From Paenibacillus xylanexedens (GTDB lineage Bacteria; Bacillota; Bacilli; Paenibacillales; Paenibacillaceae), in contig NZ_VEIO01000001.1 in NCBI RefSeq assembly GCF_007680605.1, forward strand, positions 1,240,001 to 1,304,000: a stretch of DNA of 64,000 nt, in the 5' to 3' direction. Both the position numbers and the translations under genes were made by a program. Below, one piece after another: positions 16,624-28,100 of the stretch. The notes under the pieces were generated by a model. That model was given only the letters and a program-made list of their open reading frames with translations, was not told the DNA's origin and ran no database searches. Each line of letters opens with the position of its first letter. Positions within the stretch are counted from its first letter, which is position 1.

Positions 16624-19600
16624 TTGAAAAACTCAAGAAAACGGTTGAAAAAGCAGGCGGAGCAAATGTCTAAAGTGATGCTGGCGGTTGCACTATTGTC
16701 GCCTCAGACATGGATACCTGAATGGAGCCATGCGGGCACGGCAATGGCAGCAACGGTAGAGAATATCGGGGTGGTATCCGATACATCCTCATTAAAGGTG
16801 GTACAATCCTCCAAAGTGAAAGTGGAGATGAACAGTGATGGAAAATACCGAATCGTATTACTACCAAGTACGAACGTTTTTTACGGAGGTGACACCGGTA
16901 ACGTATCGACGATTATTGACCATCACGGCACAGCAATCAATTTCAAATCATTGCCGCTGAATTATTATCGGATTAACAACAATGTCATCGAGATGTCCCG
17001 ACAAAAAGACAATGTAGAGTATATTTTGCGGGTCTCTATCGTAAATGCGACATCTCAAGGCGGATATATGAAGGTGGAACTGGAAGCGATAAATCGAAGC
17101 GGGTCAGCGCTGAATCTCGGGGGGACGTTTTATTGGGATACGATGGTGAACGGCAACGATGCTTCTCCTTTTGAAGTCATTCAGAACGGGTGGCGCAATT
17201 ATAGCGGAGGCGTACAGGTGACTGCCTTTTACGCAAACACATACAACGTTGTTAATGCTGACCGTGTATTCATGGGACAATATCAAAGCCCGGATAGTGC
17301 CCAGTTGACAGGGGGATCGGCACCATCAGCCTATACGATTGGACAGACCGTGAATGCGAGTGATACTGCAGCTCAGTTCTGGTGGGACGCGAGATCAACG
17401 GCTAATCAGGGATCACGGAAATTTTCAACCATAGTAGGCATAGGGCCACAAAACGTTCCGCCTTCTTTTACATTAACAGCACCTGCATCAGGTCAAACGT
17501 ATTACAAAGGGGAACAGTTGCAGATTTCAGGCACAACACGGGATAACGACGTAGGCGATCTGTTAACGGTCAAGTGGTCCATTGATGGCGGGCCTGAGAA
17601 TGTTCTGACGCAAATAACGGCAACAGGTTCGAACCAGGCTTTTAACACCAGTTATACCTTGCCTGATACATTGCCGGACGGATCTCATTACTTGCAAGTA
17701 TGGGTTATGGACGATAAAGGTGGGGTATCTTCCGCGGGAACGGTTAACTTCTTGGTTAGAAGTTTTGTCGTACCTGGAACTCCAACATACACCCTTGTGA
17801 ATAACAATAATCTGACGGTGAACTGGGATAAAAGAGTAAATGATGCTTCTGTAACGTATGAACTGAAAAATATGACAACGAATCAGACTTACGATACAGG
17901 TACATCCAACACCAGACAGCTCACGGGTCTAACACCCAATACGAGTTATTCTTTTGCCGTGCGTGCGAAAAATACAAGTGGTGCTTACACAGGCTACTCG
18001 GCAACATCCTCTAAATATACACTTGCGAATCCGCCTGCGGATGTTGCCGTTTCACAAGTCGGCAATAATGTAACAGCCAGCTGGACTGAGAACGGTAACC
18101 CAGTTGGTACCAGATACAGGACTGAAATTCGCAATGTGAACGGACAAGTGCTTCAATCATCAACGACGACTTCTACCGGGATGAATACATCATTAACAGG
18201 ACTTGAGGATGGACGTTATGAACTGCATGTAGTAGCTTTGAATGCTGAAGGTATTCAGACATCCTCAGTCTTGGCAGGGCCGATTATGAAAGATACAACC
18301 GGGCCGTCTGCTCCGTCCATTACCATCACCCCTTCAACGTGGACCAAAGAAGAGATTCTTGTGAAGGTCGAAGCGGGGACGGATCAATGGAGTGGAACAC
18401 AGAAGACGGAAGTGAAGATCGGCCTTACTGGTGAATGGAGAGAATACACCGGGCCATTCACGATGAACGATGAGGGAAGTACAACAATCACGGTACGGAG
18501 TGTGGATGCATTCGGGAACTTGGGTCAGGAAAGCCATGTGACTGCAAGAGTTGACCGGACGGCTCCAACCCCGCCGTTGATTTCCTTGAATCCAGCGGAA
18601 TGGACGAAGGAAGCGGTTGTGGTTACCTTGACGGAAGGCGCGGATGATGCAAGTGGTATCGCCTTAACACAATATAGAGTTGGCGAGAGTACACAATGGA
18701 TCGATTACAAAACACCGTTCATTCTGAAAGATGAGGGCGTAACCGAAATTTACGCACGCAGTATAGACCGCGCTTCGAACGTAAGTGCTTTGACGTCAAC
18801 CGTTGCCCGAATTGACAAAACAGCACCTGAACAACCTGTGATCCAATTAAGTGAAGCCGACTGGACGAGAGAGGATGTATCTTTTGTCATTACAAGTGGT
18901 GCAGATGAAGGAAGCGGGACAAGCAAAACGCAGTATCGGTTAACAGAGCAAGGGCCTTGGTTAGATTATTTAGGCGAAGTCACGATTAAAGATGAAGGTG
19001 AAACCGTAGTTAATGCTCGTACATTTGACCGCGTAGGCAATGTAAGTATATTGGCGCAAGCCACTGCTCGGATCGACAAGACGGCTCCGACAGAACCGGA
19101 GATCTCGTTGAGCCAATCCGGCTGGAGTAAAGAAGGGGTACAGTTTACGATCGCTGGAAGTGTGGATGATCGAGAAATTACATATGAATATCGATTGGAA
19201 AATGAGGCGTATACAACCGGAAATGAAGGTACGGTCAATACAGAGGGAGCAACCGTAATCTATGCTCGGGCCAAGGATGCAGTCGGTAATGTGAGCAGAG
19301 AAGTCAGCAGGACGGCGTATGTGGATAAAACGCTACCGAATATTAGCTTTACTCCTGACGGAGCGGCTTGGACAGATGAAAATATAACAGCCACCGTACA
19401 ATTCGCAGACAGCCATTCCGGCATAGATGGAACACGACGTTTCTATCAGATCACAGCTCAGGCAGAAGCTCAAGAAGACTGGCTGGAGGCTGAATCCGAT
19501 CAGCAGAGCATATCCATATCGTCTGAAGGTACTTGGTACATCCACGCCATGACCGCTGACAGAGCAGGCAATACCGTTCAGATGACATCTTCTCCTTATC

Positions 19601-22600
19601 GAATTCAACGGAAACCTAATCAACCAACTCAAGTCCAGCGGAGTGCGGTTGGTGAAACATCGGTAACACTAACAGCTGATTTACCTTCAGGTGAAACCTA
19701 CACAGCAGGTTACCAATATGAAATCAAAAATAGAACGACCGGGCAATCCTGGACACTGCAATATCCGAACAATAGCCTTGTTAATGACACATTGAGCGGA
19801 GGGCAAGTCTATGAATATGAAGTGAGAGCAAGAAATCATACGGGTATAAGTGAGCCGGCTATTGTGAGTGTTTTAACTTTACCGCCATCTCCAAGTGAAA
19901 TGCGCATACAAAAAGTGGACGCAGAGCCAAGTCTGGCTAAAATAGACTTTAATCACGTACAGGGAGCCACAGCATATCGGGTGACGGCTACGGATTCTAA
20001 CGGAAGAATCGTTTTTGAACAAACCATCTCCGATCCGGGAAGTCTTCCTTACATTAGCAACCTTGCTCCCGGAATGGTTCATACGATATCCGTTACGCCT
20101 ATGAATGCGAGTGGTGCTGGTGCAAGTTGTGTAGCAGCATTTATGACTCTTCCATCCGCTCCGGGTGAGTTCGCGACAGTGCAGATTCGTGAGCATGATA
20201 TCTCCATGACGTGGGAGTCTGTAACATCGGCTACGTATTATGCACTTGCACGTAACGGGGATATGGTCTACGAAGGAGGGGAACTCTCCTACACGGATGC
20301 TGGACTTGAAAGTGGAACAGATTACCGTTATACCGTTGTTGCAGAAAATGAAACAGGCTCAGGTCCTTATGCGAGTTTACCATGGCTAAGAACGTTGCCT
20401 GCGCAGGTGACGGGTTTAAGCGTCACGGATGCCTCGAACTCAAGTTTGCATCTGAACTGGGAAGCCGTTCGTGGAGCAGAAGCTTATGAGGTATGGAGTA
20501 ATGGAGAGAAAGTGGGCCAGATTACAGCTGACAAGAATGCATGGACACTGACGAATCTGAATCCGGGATCGGCGTACCAGCTTGAAGTTCGGGCGGTAAA
20601 CAGAGGTGGACATGGAATGAGTAGTTCAATAACGGGACTAACTATTCCCGATAGTCCAATAGGACTTCACGTTGTAAGGGCTACGGAACAGGGAGCGACG
20701 CTGAGTTGGGAAGCGGTGGCTGGAGCAGACAAATACCGTGTGACCATTGATGGGCAAACGTACGAGATATCGGATACAGAGCTTACCGTTAACCACCTGT
20801 CAGGTAGCAATCTGTATACGTATGAAGTGCAGGCAGGGAATGCTGCGGGGTACAGTGAAATCGTAACGAGCACTGTTCTAACGCTGCCAAGGAGGCCGGA
20901 AGGATTACGGGTCAGCTTAACGGAAGAAACGCAGATCGGTATTCGCTGGCAAGCTGTTCCTACAGCAGAGATGTATATCGTTATGATTAATGGTGTAGAG
21001 ACAGGCAGAACGTCTGATCTCGAATTTAGAGCGGAGGGATTGTTACCCGGCCAAGAATACACGTTGCAGGTGCAAGCGGTAAACGCAGCGGGTGCTGGTG
21101 CACAAGCTGAGCTTGTGCGATTGTCCAAGCCTTCTCGTCCAACGAACATTAAGATGCAACCAGATGTACATGTCACCCGCTTGTCATGGTCTGCCGTTCC
21201 GGGAGCTTCTGAATATGTCATATTGCAAGAGGATAAAGAAGTATACAGAGGCATGGATACAGATGCCTTAATTACAGGGCTTGAAGCTGGGCAATGGCAT
21301 CATTATAGGCTATTCGCGGTCAATAGGCAGTCCTCCCGTTCTGAAGCAGCGGAAGTATCGTTTCTGACATTGCCGATTAAACCGGAGAAGGTGGATGTAC
21401 GTGACGTAACCGAGAATGGGCTTTCACTCGATTTTACTCATACGGGTGTACGTGGAGCTGATCAATATATCATTGAACGTAATGGGCGGGAAGTGGCTCG
21501 CATGGAAGCAAGCGAAACTCGATTTGTAGAAGAAGATTTAAAACCGGGCACAATGTACACTTACGTTATCCGTGCAGTGAATGCAAGCGGTACCGGTGCA
21601 CCGTTGACGATCAGAACGATGACACAAACGCTACCGCTCACAGCAGACACGATTGAAGTGATTCCGGGAACCTATTCACAAGACATAAGCTGGGAAGCAG
21701 TCACCGGGGCCGTTGCCTATGAAATTCGAAACCAGGCTACAGGGGAGATCACAAGTGTATCTGAGCCTTATGCACATCTCGTGAGTATGGAGGACGGCAC
21801 GGTGTATCGATTAGAAATTGTGGCTGTAAATGAGCAGGGACAGCGCTCCAAACCTGTTCAGATCGAAACGTTAACGAAGCCTGCAGCGCCGCAGACTGCG
21901 AGTGTAGATCAGTTCACAGATCGGGCAGTCAAGCTGGATATATCGGATAGTTTTGTCCGAGGTGTGGAGCAATTTATCATTCGGCGGGATGGTGTCGAGA
22001 TTGCGAGAATTGTTGCAAATCAGGCAGATCAGAAGCAGTTTGAAGACAGTGGGCTCGTACCAGGAGAGCGCTATACGTATTCTATTCATACATTTAATAC
22101 AGCGGGCGAGAGTGAAAACGGGTTTTACCTTGAGGTGAGAACCTTGCCAGCAACGGTGGATGAAGTGTTGAGTGCACAAGAGATTGGGGAAGAAGATGCC
22201 GTACTGGTCTGGCCTAAGGTACAGGGAGCGGAAGGCTACATTGTTCGCATTAATGATGAGGAAGTCACTAGATTAGATGACGCGAACAAGACAGAATTCA
22301 GGTTAACGAATATGAGTAGTGCGGACGTGAACGACAAAATTAAAGTCATACCGGTCAACTCGGCAGGAGAAGGCGCAGCAATTATAGTTGCACCATTTTA
22401 CACTTTGCCTCGCATTGATTCGCTCGATATGAGAGTCTTTCCAGAGTCTGATCATATCCAACTGGAGTGGGATTTCTCCTATCCCAACGAAACGTTTGTG
22501 ATTGTATTGGATGGTGTGGAGCGATATCGGGGACGGAATCAAGAATATGTAGTTGACGGACTTGAGGCGGGCAAACAATATCAGCTTGAGGTATATACGG

Positions 22601-24108
22601 TAAATGGTGAGCAGACTGCATCGGACAAAAGAAGCTATTCCCTCTTAACCAAGCCGGGTTCCCCGATAAATGTAGCCTATGAAGCGACCAAGGATCAGGT
22701 ACATCTTCTATTGGAAGAAGCGCGTGCGGCTGGTGCTGAGCAGTTTTCAATTGAACGGAATGGCCTGGAGATTGCCCGTATTAACGCCAAGGAGACAAGG
22801 TATGAAGATACGGATCTTGAGCCCGGAACACGATACAACTATGTTATTCGAGCGATCAACGCTTCGGGCACAAGTGATGACGGATTTATGTTGCAAGCTG
22901 TGACTTTACCTGGCAAGTTAGATGTACCACCAGTTGTGCAGGATCGTTCGGTATCTGGTGCGACGCTCGTTTGGGAACTTGTACCCGGTGCAGCAGGTTA
23001 TCGGATTTATCAAAATAAAGAAGTAGTCGGAACAACAGCGGAAACGTCACTTCAACTCTCCGGATTGACTAGTGCTACAGAATATGATGGTTTTAGTATT
23101 ATTCCTTATAATGAGGCCGGTGAAGGGGAAGGCATGAAGGTGCCGGAGTTTGGTACGCTACCCTCGTTGCTTGAATCGATTACAGCCACCGCCAAAGGGC
23201 CTGATCATATCCTGCTCACGTGGAGATTGGAAACCCAAAATGAGATTGTTGTCATCGCTTATAAGGATCAGGAGATTTATCGCGGACAAGAGCGAGAATA
23301 TGTCTGGAAAGGGTTAGATGCAGAACGTCATTACGGGATTTCAGCGTGGACGGAAAATACGGCTGGTGAGGCAAGTGAGAAGAAAAGCGCAGCAGCAACA
23401 ACCATTTCGGTTCCAGTAGTTTTATCGAACGGTGGAAGTGCAGGAAACAACACCAGTACCAATGATTCCAAGGAAAAGAATGAGGAAAAAGATAAGGATA
23501 CAACGAATACCCAGCCTGAAGGAATAACAAGTAAGCGAGTTGCTTTTTTGGATATTGACCAAACGTTTAATAAAGACCAGATTACTTGGCTTGCTGAGCA
23601 CAATATCATACAAGGGGTAAGCTCAACGCGTTACGAACCGCGTCGCCCCATTACTCGTGCGGAGTTTACAGCCCTTATTGTGCGTTTAATGAAGCTGGAT
23701 ATCTCGTTGAAACCATCTCATGTTTTTGAGGATGTGAATGACACGGATTGGTTTGCACCTGAGATCAACACAGCAGCCGAACGTGATGTTGTACAAGGTA
23801 TGGGAAATGGAAAATTTGCTCCACATGCTCTGGTGACACGCGAGCAAGCCTCCAAAATTATAGCCAATGTGGTTCATCAGATTAGAAGCGAGCCGATCAT
23901 CTCACATAAGACATTCACTGACCAGGTCGATGTCTCCAACTGGGCCAAAGAGGAAGTCGCGGAGTTAGCAGGTATTTATATGATTAACGGATACGAGGAC
24001 GGCAGCTTCCGCCCATTACAAGCGTTGAGCAGAGCTGAAGCGGCCGCGTTAATATTCCGTTTGAATAAACTGATGCAGGTCATAGCCAGCAACACAGATT
24101 CCCTTTGA
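16624..24108 (+). CDS. Giant SLH-anchored surface protein with FN3 and Ig-like repeats
   Basis: A protein of about 2,494 aa. It has a basic N-terminus and hydrophobic stretch resembling an export signal (about 1-40), a beta-rich N-terminal region (about 50-280), one Ig/cadherin-like domain (about 285-380), and FN3 domains (about 380-555). There follow about five Ig-like/OmpL47-type repeats with the pattern W-T-(K/R)-E and DKTAP spacing (about 560-990). A long run of FN3 domains (about 995-2260) comes next, then a Ser/Thr/Glu/Lys-rich linker and three SLH domains (about 2305-2490; TRAEF, TREQA, SRAEA motifs). SLH domains bind pyruvylated wall polysaccharide. The TTG start at 16624 has AAAGGAG nine bases upstream; the ATG at 16567 lies inside the terminator. 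Role as adhesin or wall scaffold is inferred. Confidence 0.88.
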   Translation: MKNSRKRLKKQAEQMSKVMLAVALLSPQTWIPEWSHAGTAMAATVENIGVVSDTSSLKVVQSSKVKVEMNSDGKYRIVLLPSTNVFYGGDTGNVSTIIDHHGTAINFKSLPLNYYRINNNVIEMSRQKDNVEYILRVSIVNATSQGGYMKVELEAINRSGSALNLGGTFYWDTMVNGNDASPFEVIQNGWRNYSGGVQVTAFYANTYNVVNADRVFMGQYQSPDSAQLTGGSAPSAYTIGQTVNASDTAAQFWWDARSTANQGSRKFSTIVGIGPQNVPPSFTLTAPASGQTYYKGEQLQISGTTRDNDVGDLLTVKWSIDGGPENVLTQITATGSNQAFNTSYTLPDTLPDGSHYLQVWVMDDKGGVSSAGTVNFLVRSFVVPGTPTYTLVNNNNLTVNWDKRVNDASVTYELKNMTTNQTYDTGTSNTRQLTGLTPNTSYSFAVRAKNTSGAYTGYSATSSKYTLANPPADVAVSQVGNNVTASWTENGNPVGTRYRTEIRNVNGQVLQSSTTTSTGMNTSLTGLEDGRYELHVVALNAEGIQTSSVLAGPIMKDTTGPSAPSITITPSTWTKEEILVKVEAGTDQWSGTQKTEVKIGLTGEWREYTGPFTMNDEGSTTITVRSVDAFGNLGQESHVTARVDRTAPTPPLISLNPAEWTKEAVVVTLTEGADDASGIALTQYRVGESTQWIDYKTPFILKDEGVTEIYARSIDRASNVSALTSTVARIDKTAPEQPVIQLSEADWTREDVSFVITSGADEGSGTSKTQYRLTEQGPWLDYLGEVTIKDEGETVVNARTFDRVGNVSILAQATARIDKTAPTEPEISLSQSGWSKEGVQFTIAGSVDDREITYEYRLENEAYTTGNEGTVNTEGATVIYARAKDAVGNVSREVSRTAYVDKTLPNISFTPDGAAWTDENITATVQFADSHSGIDGTRRFYQITAQAEAQEDWLEAESDQQSISISSEGTWYIHAMTADRAGNTVQMTSSPYRIQRKPNQPTQVQRSAVGETSVTLTADLPSGETYTAGYQYEIKNRTTGQSWTLQYPNNSLVNDTLSGGQVYEYEVRARNHTGISEPAIVSVLTLPPSPSEMRIQKVDAEPSLAKIDFNHVQGATAYRVTATDSNGRIVFEQTISDPGSLPYISNLAPGMVHTISVTPMNASGAGASCVAAFMTLPSAPGEFATVQIREHDISMTWESVTSATYYALARNGDMVYEGGELSYTDAGLESGTDYRYTVVAENETGSGPYASLPWLRTLPAQVTGLSVTDASNSSLHLNWEAVRGAEAYEVWSNGEKVGQITADKNAWTLTNLNPGSAYQLEVRAVNRGGHGMSSSITGLTIPDSPIGLHVVRATEQGATLSWEAVAGADKYRVTIDGQTYEISDTELTVNHLSGSNLYTYEVQAGNAAGYSEIVTSTVLTLPRRPEGLRVSLTEETQIGIRWQAVPTAEMYIVMINGVETGRTSDLEFRAEGLLPGQEYTLQVQAVNAAGAGAQAELVRLSKPSRPTNIKMQPDVHVTRLSWSAVPGASEYVILQEDKEVYRGMDTDALITGLEAGQWHHYRLFAVNRQSSRSEAAEVSFLTLPIKPEKVDVRDVTENGLSLDFTHTGVRGADQYIIERNGREVARMEASETRFVEEDLKPGTMYTYVIRAVNASGTGAPLTIRTMTQTLPLTADTIEVIPGTYSQDISWEAVTGAVAYEIRNQATGEITSVSEPYAHLVSMEDGTVYRLEIVAVNEQGQRSKPVQIETLTKPAAPQTASVDQFTDRAVKLDISDSFVRGVEQFIIRRDGVEIARIVANQADQKQFEDSGLVPGERYTYSIHTFNTAGESENGFYLEVRTLPATVDEVLSAQEIGEEDAVLVWPKVQGAEGYIVRINDEEVTRLDDANKTEFRLTNMSSADVNDKIKVIPVNSAGEGAAIIVAPFYTLPRIDSLDMRVFPESDHIQLEWDFSYPNETFVIVLDGVERYRGRNQEYVVDGLEAGKQYQLEVYTVNGEQTASDKRSYSLLTKPGSPINVAYEATKDQVHLLLEEARAAGAEQFSIERNGLEIARINAKETRYEDTDLEPGTRYNYVIRAINASGTSDDGFMLQAVTLPGKLDVPPVVQDRSVSGATLVWELVPGAAGYRIYQNKEVVGTTAETSLQLSGLTSATEYDGFSIIPYNEAGEGEGMKVPEFGTLPSLLESITATAKGPDHILLTWRLETQNEIVVIAYKDQEIYRGQEREYVWKGLDAERHYGISAWTENTAGEASEKKSAAATTISVPVVLSNGGSAGNNTSTNDSKEKNEEKDKDTTNTQPEGITSKRVAFLDIDQTFNKDQITWLAEHNIIQGVSSTRYEPRRPITRAEFTALIVRLMKLDISLKPSHVFEDVNDTDWFAPEINTAAERDVVQGMGNGKFAPHALVTREQASKIIANVVHQIRSEPIISHKTFTDQVDVSNWAKEEVAELAGIYMINGYEDGSFRPLQALSRAEAAALIFRLNKLMQVIASNTDSL

Positions 24109-24139
24109 ATTGGATTTAATGTTATTATTGGTGTAATTA

Positions 24140-24151
24140 CTGTATATACTT
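24140..24151. promoter_or_regulatory. Candidate TreR operator
   Basis: CTGTATATACTT differs at two ends from the known tre operator TTGTATATACAA. It lies about 100 bases upstream of the treR-type gene, where autoregulation would act. Confidence 0.5.
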
Positions 24152-24243
24152 TGGACTATTAATTTACAGATAAATATCTTTAGTTCAGTTTATATAAGTT
24201 GCTAATATGACATAAAAAGGGTAATGAACTATGGTGATGAAAA

Positions 24244-24954
24244 ATGAATAATAAATTTATCCGAATATACGAAGATATCGCTGGACGTATTCGGAACGGA
24301 GACATCGAAGCGGGCACACTGCTTCAATCAGAGCTGGATTTATCAGAACGGTATCAAACATCCAGAGAAACGATACGTAAAGCACTGAAAATGCTATATG
24401 AAGAAGGTTATATTCAGAAGATTCAGGGTAAGGGATCCATTGTACTGGATATCCGTAAAATTGATTTTCCCGTGTCAGGTCTCGTTAGCTTTAAGGAGCT
24501 CGCACAAAAAATGGGACACCGCGCACAAACGGTTGTGAAGCTGTTTGAGGAACAAGGGGTGGATCAGGCGCTCAGCCAAAAGACCAGCTTTGGTCTGAAT
24601 GAACAAGTGTGGCAGATCAATCGAGTTCGCATTGTGGATGGAGAACATGTCATTCTCGATAAAGACTACATCAGTCAGCGCTTAATTCCGGGGCTGAATC
24701 AGGAAATCTGTAATGACTCCATCTATGAGTATATTGAACAGAAGCTTGGGCTATCGATTTCTTATGCCAAGAAAGAAATTTTGGTGGAGGAGCCTACGGC
24801 TGAGGATCGCGAGTTACTGGATCTTGACGGTTTTCACAACGTTGTTGTCGTGAGAAGTCAGGTGTATCTAGAAGATACTAGTCAGTTCCAGTATACGGAA
24901 TCCCGGCATCGACCGGACAAATTCACATTTGTGGACTTTGCCAGACGCAAGTAA
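24244..24954 (+). CDS. treR: GntR/UTRA regulator, trehalose operon repressor type
   Basis: A 236-aa protein with an N-terminal GntR winged helix (about 1-70; SRETIRKALKMLYEEGYIQKIQGKGS) and a UTRA effector domain (about 90-235). It matches Bacillus TreR closely in several blocks I recognise: PVSGLVSFKELAQ, DGEHVILDKDY, NSIYEYIE, LGLSISYA(K/Q)KEI and the C-terminal TESRH...FVDFARR. TreR represses trehalose PTS and phospho-trehalase genes and is released by trehalose-6-phosphate. Here no treP or treA is adjacent; the next genes encode a DUF5107 protein and a beta-galactosidase. So either it acts on distant tre genes or it has been reassigned. The gene ends before a bidirectional terminator, so it is monocistronic. 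Confidence 0.85.
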   Translation: MNNKFIRIYEDIAGRIRNGDIEAGTLLQSELDLSERYQTSRETIRKALKMLYEEGYIQKIQGKGSIVLDIRKIDFPVSGLVSFKELAQKMGHRAQTVVKLFEEQGVDQALSQKTSFGLNEQVWQINRVRIVDGEHVILDKDYISQRLIPGLNQEICNDSIYEYIEQKLGLSISYAKKEILVEEPTAEDRELLDLDGFHNVVVVRSQVYLEDTSQFQYTESRHRPDKFTFVDFARRK

Positions 24955-25023
24955 ACGGAGTAGAAAGGTAAGAATATATGTAATGCGTATTCAGTAATTG
25001 AAGACATAATCTAATGTCGACAG

Positions 25024-25072
25024 AAAAAGAGTATCAGGTCACTGGAATCAGAGGTGACCGGATACTCTTTTT
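25024..25072. terminator. Bidirectional terminator after treR
   Basis: AAAAAGAGTATC-A-GGTCAC pairs with GTGACC-G-GATACTCTTTTT, an 18-bp stem with T-runs on both strands. Confidence 0.9.
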
Positions 25073-25191
25073 GCCATGCAACATTCCAGTTATGATCCGA
25101 AGATCGTCCATCAATAACCGTTAAATGTCAATGTCAGTCTCGCTGATCTAAGCGTATGATCATCCTATCTCGAAGCAAGGAGTGAGCGAAT

Positions 25192-28100
25192 TTGGAATTG
25201 AAGCAGGTTAGCGCAGAGACGTCCGTTCGGATCTGGGAAGAGAATAGGGACATTCCAACGTATGGCACAGGTAAACCCGATAGAAATCCAATGTTTCTTG
25301 AAAAACGAATCTATCAGGGCAGTTCGGGTAAGGTATATCCTTATCCCGTCATTGATCGAATCGAGAATGAGGCGAGACTGCAATCGTATCGATTGATTAT
25401 TCTTGAAAACGAATATATCCGCATTGAGATCATGCCAGAACTCGGTGGCCGTATCTATCGTGCGCTGGATCTGACAAACCAGTATGATTTCGTCTATTAC
25501 AACCGAGTGATCAAACCTGCTTTGGTTGGTCTTGCTGGGCCTTGGATATCAGGAGGCATTGAGTTCAACTGGCCACAGCACCATCGACCAAACACATTTG
25601 GCAAAGTAGATTGCACTTATAGTAGCAATAAGGACGGAAGCGCTACCGTATGGGTGGGTGAGATCGATCGCATGTACGGTACCAAGGTGACGACGGGTTT
25701 TACTTTGTATCCCGGGAGAGCTTATCTGGAGATTCATTCCCAAGTATACAATCGGACAAGTCAACCCCAGACGTTTCTATGGTGGGCTAATCCAGCGGTC
25801 GCTGTGAACGATGATACACAATCTGTGTTTCCACCAGACGTAAACGCCGTAATGGATCATGGGAAACGTGACGTTTCCCGATTTCCCATTGCTACAGGAA
25901 CGTATTATAAGATGGATTATTCGGAGGGGGTGGATATTTCACGGTACAAGAATATTCCGGTGCCTACTTCCTACATGGCATACAAGTCCGAATATAACTT
26001 TGTAGGTGGGTATGATCATCGTTTACAGGCAGGACTGTTACATGTTGCCAATCATCATATCTCACCAGGCAAGAAACAATGGACCTGGGGTAATGGGGAT
26101 TTCGGAAAAGCATGGGACAGGCAATTGACGGATGAAGATGGGCCGTACATTGAACTGATGACAGGTATTTTTACGGATAATCAGCCTGATTTTAGTTGGC
26201 TACAGCCATATGAGAGCAAATCGTTTACTCAATATTTCATGCCTTACAAAGATGTGGGTGTAATAAAAAATGCAACGATTGAAGCAACAGTTAATTTTGC
26301 GCTGGATAAGCACACGGGAACGGCCAAGATTCTGGTTTACGCGACAGCTATTTACGAGCAAGTCTCTATTCAAGTGAAGGGTGTTGCAGGGACTTATTTT
26401 GAAGACACATGTGATATCTCGCCAACACAATCATATACAGGCACATTCCCATGGAATGGAGAGGAAGAATGGCATCAATTACAGCTGAGTGTATGTACGA
26501 AAGAGGGAAGAGTACTTGTGGCGTACCAGCCAGAACAGACCCGCAATCAGGAAGTGCCTGATCCTGCGAAGCCGCTGCCACTCCCCTCAGAGATCCAGAC
26601 CAACGAACAGCTCTATCTCGCAGGCCTTCATCTGGAGCAGTACCGACATGCAACCTACGAACCGGAATTATATTATCTAGAAGGACTGAAACGTGATCGT
26701 ACCGATATCCGCCTGAATGTTGCATATGGAACTTTACTTTTACGAAGATGCCTATTTCAGGAGGCAGAGACTCATTTCAGACAGGCCGTTCAGTCCCTCA
26801 CATGGAAAAATACCAATCCGTATGATAGTGAAGCTTATTACCAGCTTGGTTTGAGTTTGAAGCTTCAAGGAAAGATGAAAGAAGCCTATGATGCAATATA
26901 TAAAGCCGTTTGGTCCGCACAGTTTCAGGATATCGGATATTTCACTCTCGCCCAGATGGATATAGCTCAGGATCAGTACGCACAGGCACTCGAACACATT
27001 GAATGTGCGCTAATTCGAAACAGCAGAAATCTCAAAGCACGTCACTTGAAGACATCATTGCTTCGAAAAACGGGGTGTCACTCGCAAGCCATTGAGTTTG
27101 CTCGTGAAACGCTGGATATGGACCCGATGGAATATGGGACGGCATATGAACTGATGTTATTGTCTGCGGAGCAGGCGAAGGAGTATTTCTTGCTGATAAT
27201 GAGCGGGGATGTCCACAATTACTTGCACTTGGCTGCAGATTATGCAGAAAGTGGCATGTGGGAGGAAGCACGAAGTGTACTTTCCACAATAAAATCCGAT
27301 TGGACCAGACCATACCCGATGCTTGGTTATGCTCAGGCATTTCTGTATCGGCAGTTGGATCAACTGGATCAGGCATCTCAATGTCAGGCAGAGGCGAGTG
27401 CCGCAGGGACGGAATATTGTTTTCCGAATACACCGTTCGAATGCATGATTCTTCAAGATGCGCTTGAAGCGGACCCGGACGATGCACATGCGCATTATTA
27501 TATGGGTAACTGGCTCTACGACCACAAACGTTACGAGGATGCGATAAACCACTGGGAGATGTCTTGTAAAATAAACCCGGCTTTCCCTACAGTACACCGA
27601 AATCTAGGTCTGGCTTATTACAACAAGATGAATCAGCCTGATCAAGCGTTGATCTCGCTGGAGGAAGCATTTCGGCTGGAGCCGCAGGATGCGCGTGTAT
27701 TCTACGAGTTGGATCAATTACAGAAGAAGCTGGGATGCCCTCCAGCAGAACGATTGCAGCGGTTTGAGGCTCACATGGAGCTGGTACATCAACGGGATGA
27801 CTTATACATCGAACGGGTTACGTTGTTGAATATGTTAAGTCATCATCAGGAGGCGTTCAATGCCCTGCAAACAAGAACGTTTCATCCATGGGAGGGCGGA
27901 GAAGGTAAAGTTACGGGGCAGTATGTGATGGCCCTGACGGAACTTGCTAAGCAAAAACTCACGGAAAAACATACAGAAGAAGCTATAGAATTGTTGCTTC
28001 GGGCTCAGAAGTATCCTGAAAATCTGGGGGAAGGCAAGCTTGAAGGCAGCGCAGACAATGCACTTTATTATGTTTTGGGCTGTGCATATGAACAGATGCA

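Noticed and set aside
18300..19600. DNA-level tandem repeat or CRISPR-like array in the surface-protein gene
   Set aside because: The repetition is at protein level (Ig-like domains) and the DNA copies have diverged; there are no regular spacers.
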